Below are positions 62,918 to 64,000 of a stretch of DNA of 64,000 nucleotides, piece after piece. The notes below the pieces were generated by a model that was not told the DNA's origin, did no database searches, and saw only the letters and a program-made list of their open reading frames with translations. The position numbers were made by a program, and so were the translations under genes. Source of the stretch: an uncultured Blautia sp. (GTDB lineage Bacteria > Bacillota > Clostridia > Lachnospirales > Lachnospiraceae); assembly GCA_934378195.1 (NCBI GenBank), contig CAKRPO010000002.1:54901-118900 (forward strand). Reading direction: 5' to 3'. How positions within the stretch are numbered: position 1 is the stretch's first letter; every line of letters begins with the position of its first letter.

Positions 62918-64000
62918 CTATTTTTCAAAGAGGTCTACCAGTTCCTGTCCATCGTCATATCCGGCATCTTTCAGCTGCTCTACGAACCACTCATCTACAC
63001 CATCTACGGCTTCTTTGAAGGAATCGATATCCATATCTTCTTTTTTAGTAATAGTCACACCGTTCTTTGACTGCCAGCGATTCATGATCTCTTCATCACC
63101 GGAACGGTTGATGTAACGCTCATACTCAACGGCTTTCTGTCCACACTCATCTACAACCGCCTGCTGCTCCGGTGTCAGAGTATCATATAGATCCTGATTG
63201 ATGCAGAAGAACAGACAATCATAAATTGCATCCCACATGGAACAGTATGGCTGAACCTCCTGTACACTTGCCGCATCGATTGCAGGCAGCGGATTTTCCT
63301 GACCTTCTACTGTATTCTGCTGCAAGGCTGTGTAGGTCTCGGACCAGTTCATGTTCGTCGCATCTGCGCCCCATCTCTTATAGCATTCCATAAGAAGATT
63401 GGAACCTGCCACACGAATCTTGAGGTTCTTCATGTCATCCAGAGTTTTAACTTCATGTTTGCTGTTGGTCAGCTCACGGAAGCCGTTCTCTGCAATACCC
63501 ATGCAATGCAGGCCGTAGCTGGAAAGAATTTCTTTCAGCTTCTCACCCGCTTCACCGTCGAACTTCGCATCCGCATCATCATAGGAATCATAGATAAACG
63601 GAAGAGATACCACATTAAATCTCGGGTCAAACGCTGAGTAGATCAGGTTGGAATGCATGGAAATCTGTACCGGGTCTCCGTTCATCAGCGCCTGAATTCC
63701 CTCAGACTGGTTTCCATTGGTCAGCTGGTCTGCCGCATAGATGTTGACTTTGATCTTGCCTCCGGTTGCTTTTTCCATCAGCTCGCCAAACTTACGTCCG
63801 CCATCTGCCCAGGTACTTGTCTCCGTTGTGGAGCATGCAAAGTTCCAGGTTGCCTCCGACCAGTCAAGATCACTGTAATCAGCCACAGTATCTGTAGATT
63901 CCTGTGTAAAGAGATCAACCAGCTCCTGTGCGTCGTCATATCCGCCTTTCTCAAGTTCCTTGACAAACCATTCGTCTACACCGTCTACGGCTTCTTTGAA
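62918..64000 (-). CDS. TRAP transporter substrate-binding protein, tandem fusion, 5' partial
   Basis: The gene continues beyond the right edge. The last ~340 codons encode a complete DctP-type binding domain (WNFACSTTETSTWADGG, RVAGSNLLMECYKRWGAD, WSETYTALQQNTVEGQENPL), ending at 62918. The reading frame is open upstream through the edge, and its 38 edge codons repeat the C-terminal end of the domain: FKEAVDGVDEWFVKELEKGG matches FKEAVDGVDEWFVEQLKDAG. So at least two DctP domains appear to be joined by a short linker (about TQESTDTVADYSDLDWSEAT). GTG 63886 could start the second domain alone but has no clear ribosome binding site. Confidence 0.85.
   Translation of the reverse strand, partial: FKEAVDGVDEWFVKELEKGGYDDAQELVDLFTQESTDTVADYSDLDWSEATWNFACSTTETSTWADGGRKFGELMEKATGGKIKVNIYAADQLTNGNQSEGIQALMNGDPVQISMHSNLIYSAFDPRFNVVSLPFIYDSYDDADAKFDGEAGEKLKEILSSYGLHCMGIAENGFRELTNSKHEVKTLDDMKNLKIRVAGSNLLMECYKRWGADATNMNWSETYTALQQNTVEGQENPLPAIDAASVQEVQPYCSMWDAIYDCLFFCINQDLYDTLTPEQQAVVDECGQKAVEYERYINRSGDEEIMNRWQSKNGVTITKKEDMDIDSFKEAVDGVDEWFVEQLKDAGYDDGQELVDLFEK

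Overview
The window looks like a chromosomal segment of a Gram-positive gut Firmicute, most likely family Lachnospiraceae (Clostridia). Reasons: roughly 45% GC, AGGAGG-type ribosome binding sites, a clostridial-type tad pilus cluster with DUF5702 and DUF6382-FHA genes, a glycyl radical enzyme operon, a YfhO gene, long-form HPF, and a complete F-type ATPase operon whose c subunit lacks the usual Na+ ligands. The genus is not determined. I saw no rRNA, tRNA, CRISPR array or intact mobile element, and no gene-free stretch exceeds 300 bases. The longest gaps, at 11601-11865, 24082-24332 and 62670-62917, hold promoters, operators and hairpins.

Layout. 1-1.9 kb: HIT protein, sensor-less histidine kinase, rhomboid protease. 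1.95-11.6 kb (minus): a Tad/type IVc pilus operon with two prepilin peptidases, TadZ, CpaF, TadB, TadC, a 58-residue Flp-like pilin, DUF5702, two TadE-like pseudopilins and an FHA protein. 11.8-13.8 kb (plus): GNAT acetyltransferase and a repeat lipoprotein. 13.8-25.3 kb: a divergent LacI-controlled operon with an ABC carbohydrate importer, an unassigned glycyl radical enzyme and its activase, two glycosidase-like proteins and an alcohol dehydrogenase. 25.4-27.5 kb: amidohydrolase and AlaX. 27.6-34.0 kb: atpBEFHAGDC. 34.1-36.5 kb: small membrane protein, WYL regulator and BirA behind LexA-like boxes. 36.5-39.8 kb: phosphodiesterase, thioesterase, ketopantoate reductase-like protein, endonuclease III and Upp. 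39.9-43.2 kb (plus): a small protein, VWA protein and MoxR-like AAA+ trio. 43.2-47.7 kb: PAP2/CDP-alcohol phosphatidyltransferase fusion, DnaJ-like protein, Eis-like acetyltransferase and HPF. 47.9-62.7 kb (minus): one ten-gene surface-glycan operon. 62.9 kb to the edge: a TRAP substrate-binding protein that appears to be a tandem fusion.

How genes work together. In the surface-glycan operon, CDP-glucose 4,6-dehydratase and the 3-dehydrase (RfbG/RfbH) sit with a TPP enzyme and an NAD-dependent reductase. This is the logic expected for a branched 3,6-dideoxyhexose of the yersiniose type. Two PaaK/CapK-like ligases flank a flippase, and the operon ends in a CsbB-like glycosyltransferase plus YfhO pair. 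In the 13.8-25.3 kb operon, import, glycoside cleavage, oxidation and radical chemistry are joined under one regulator; the substrate cannot be read from sequence. These two loci, the fused TRAP protein, and the LexA-boxed operon are the most novel parts of the window.
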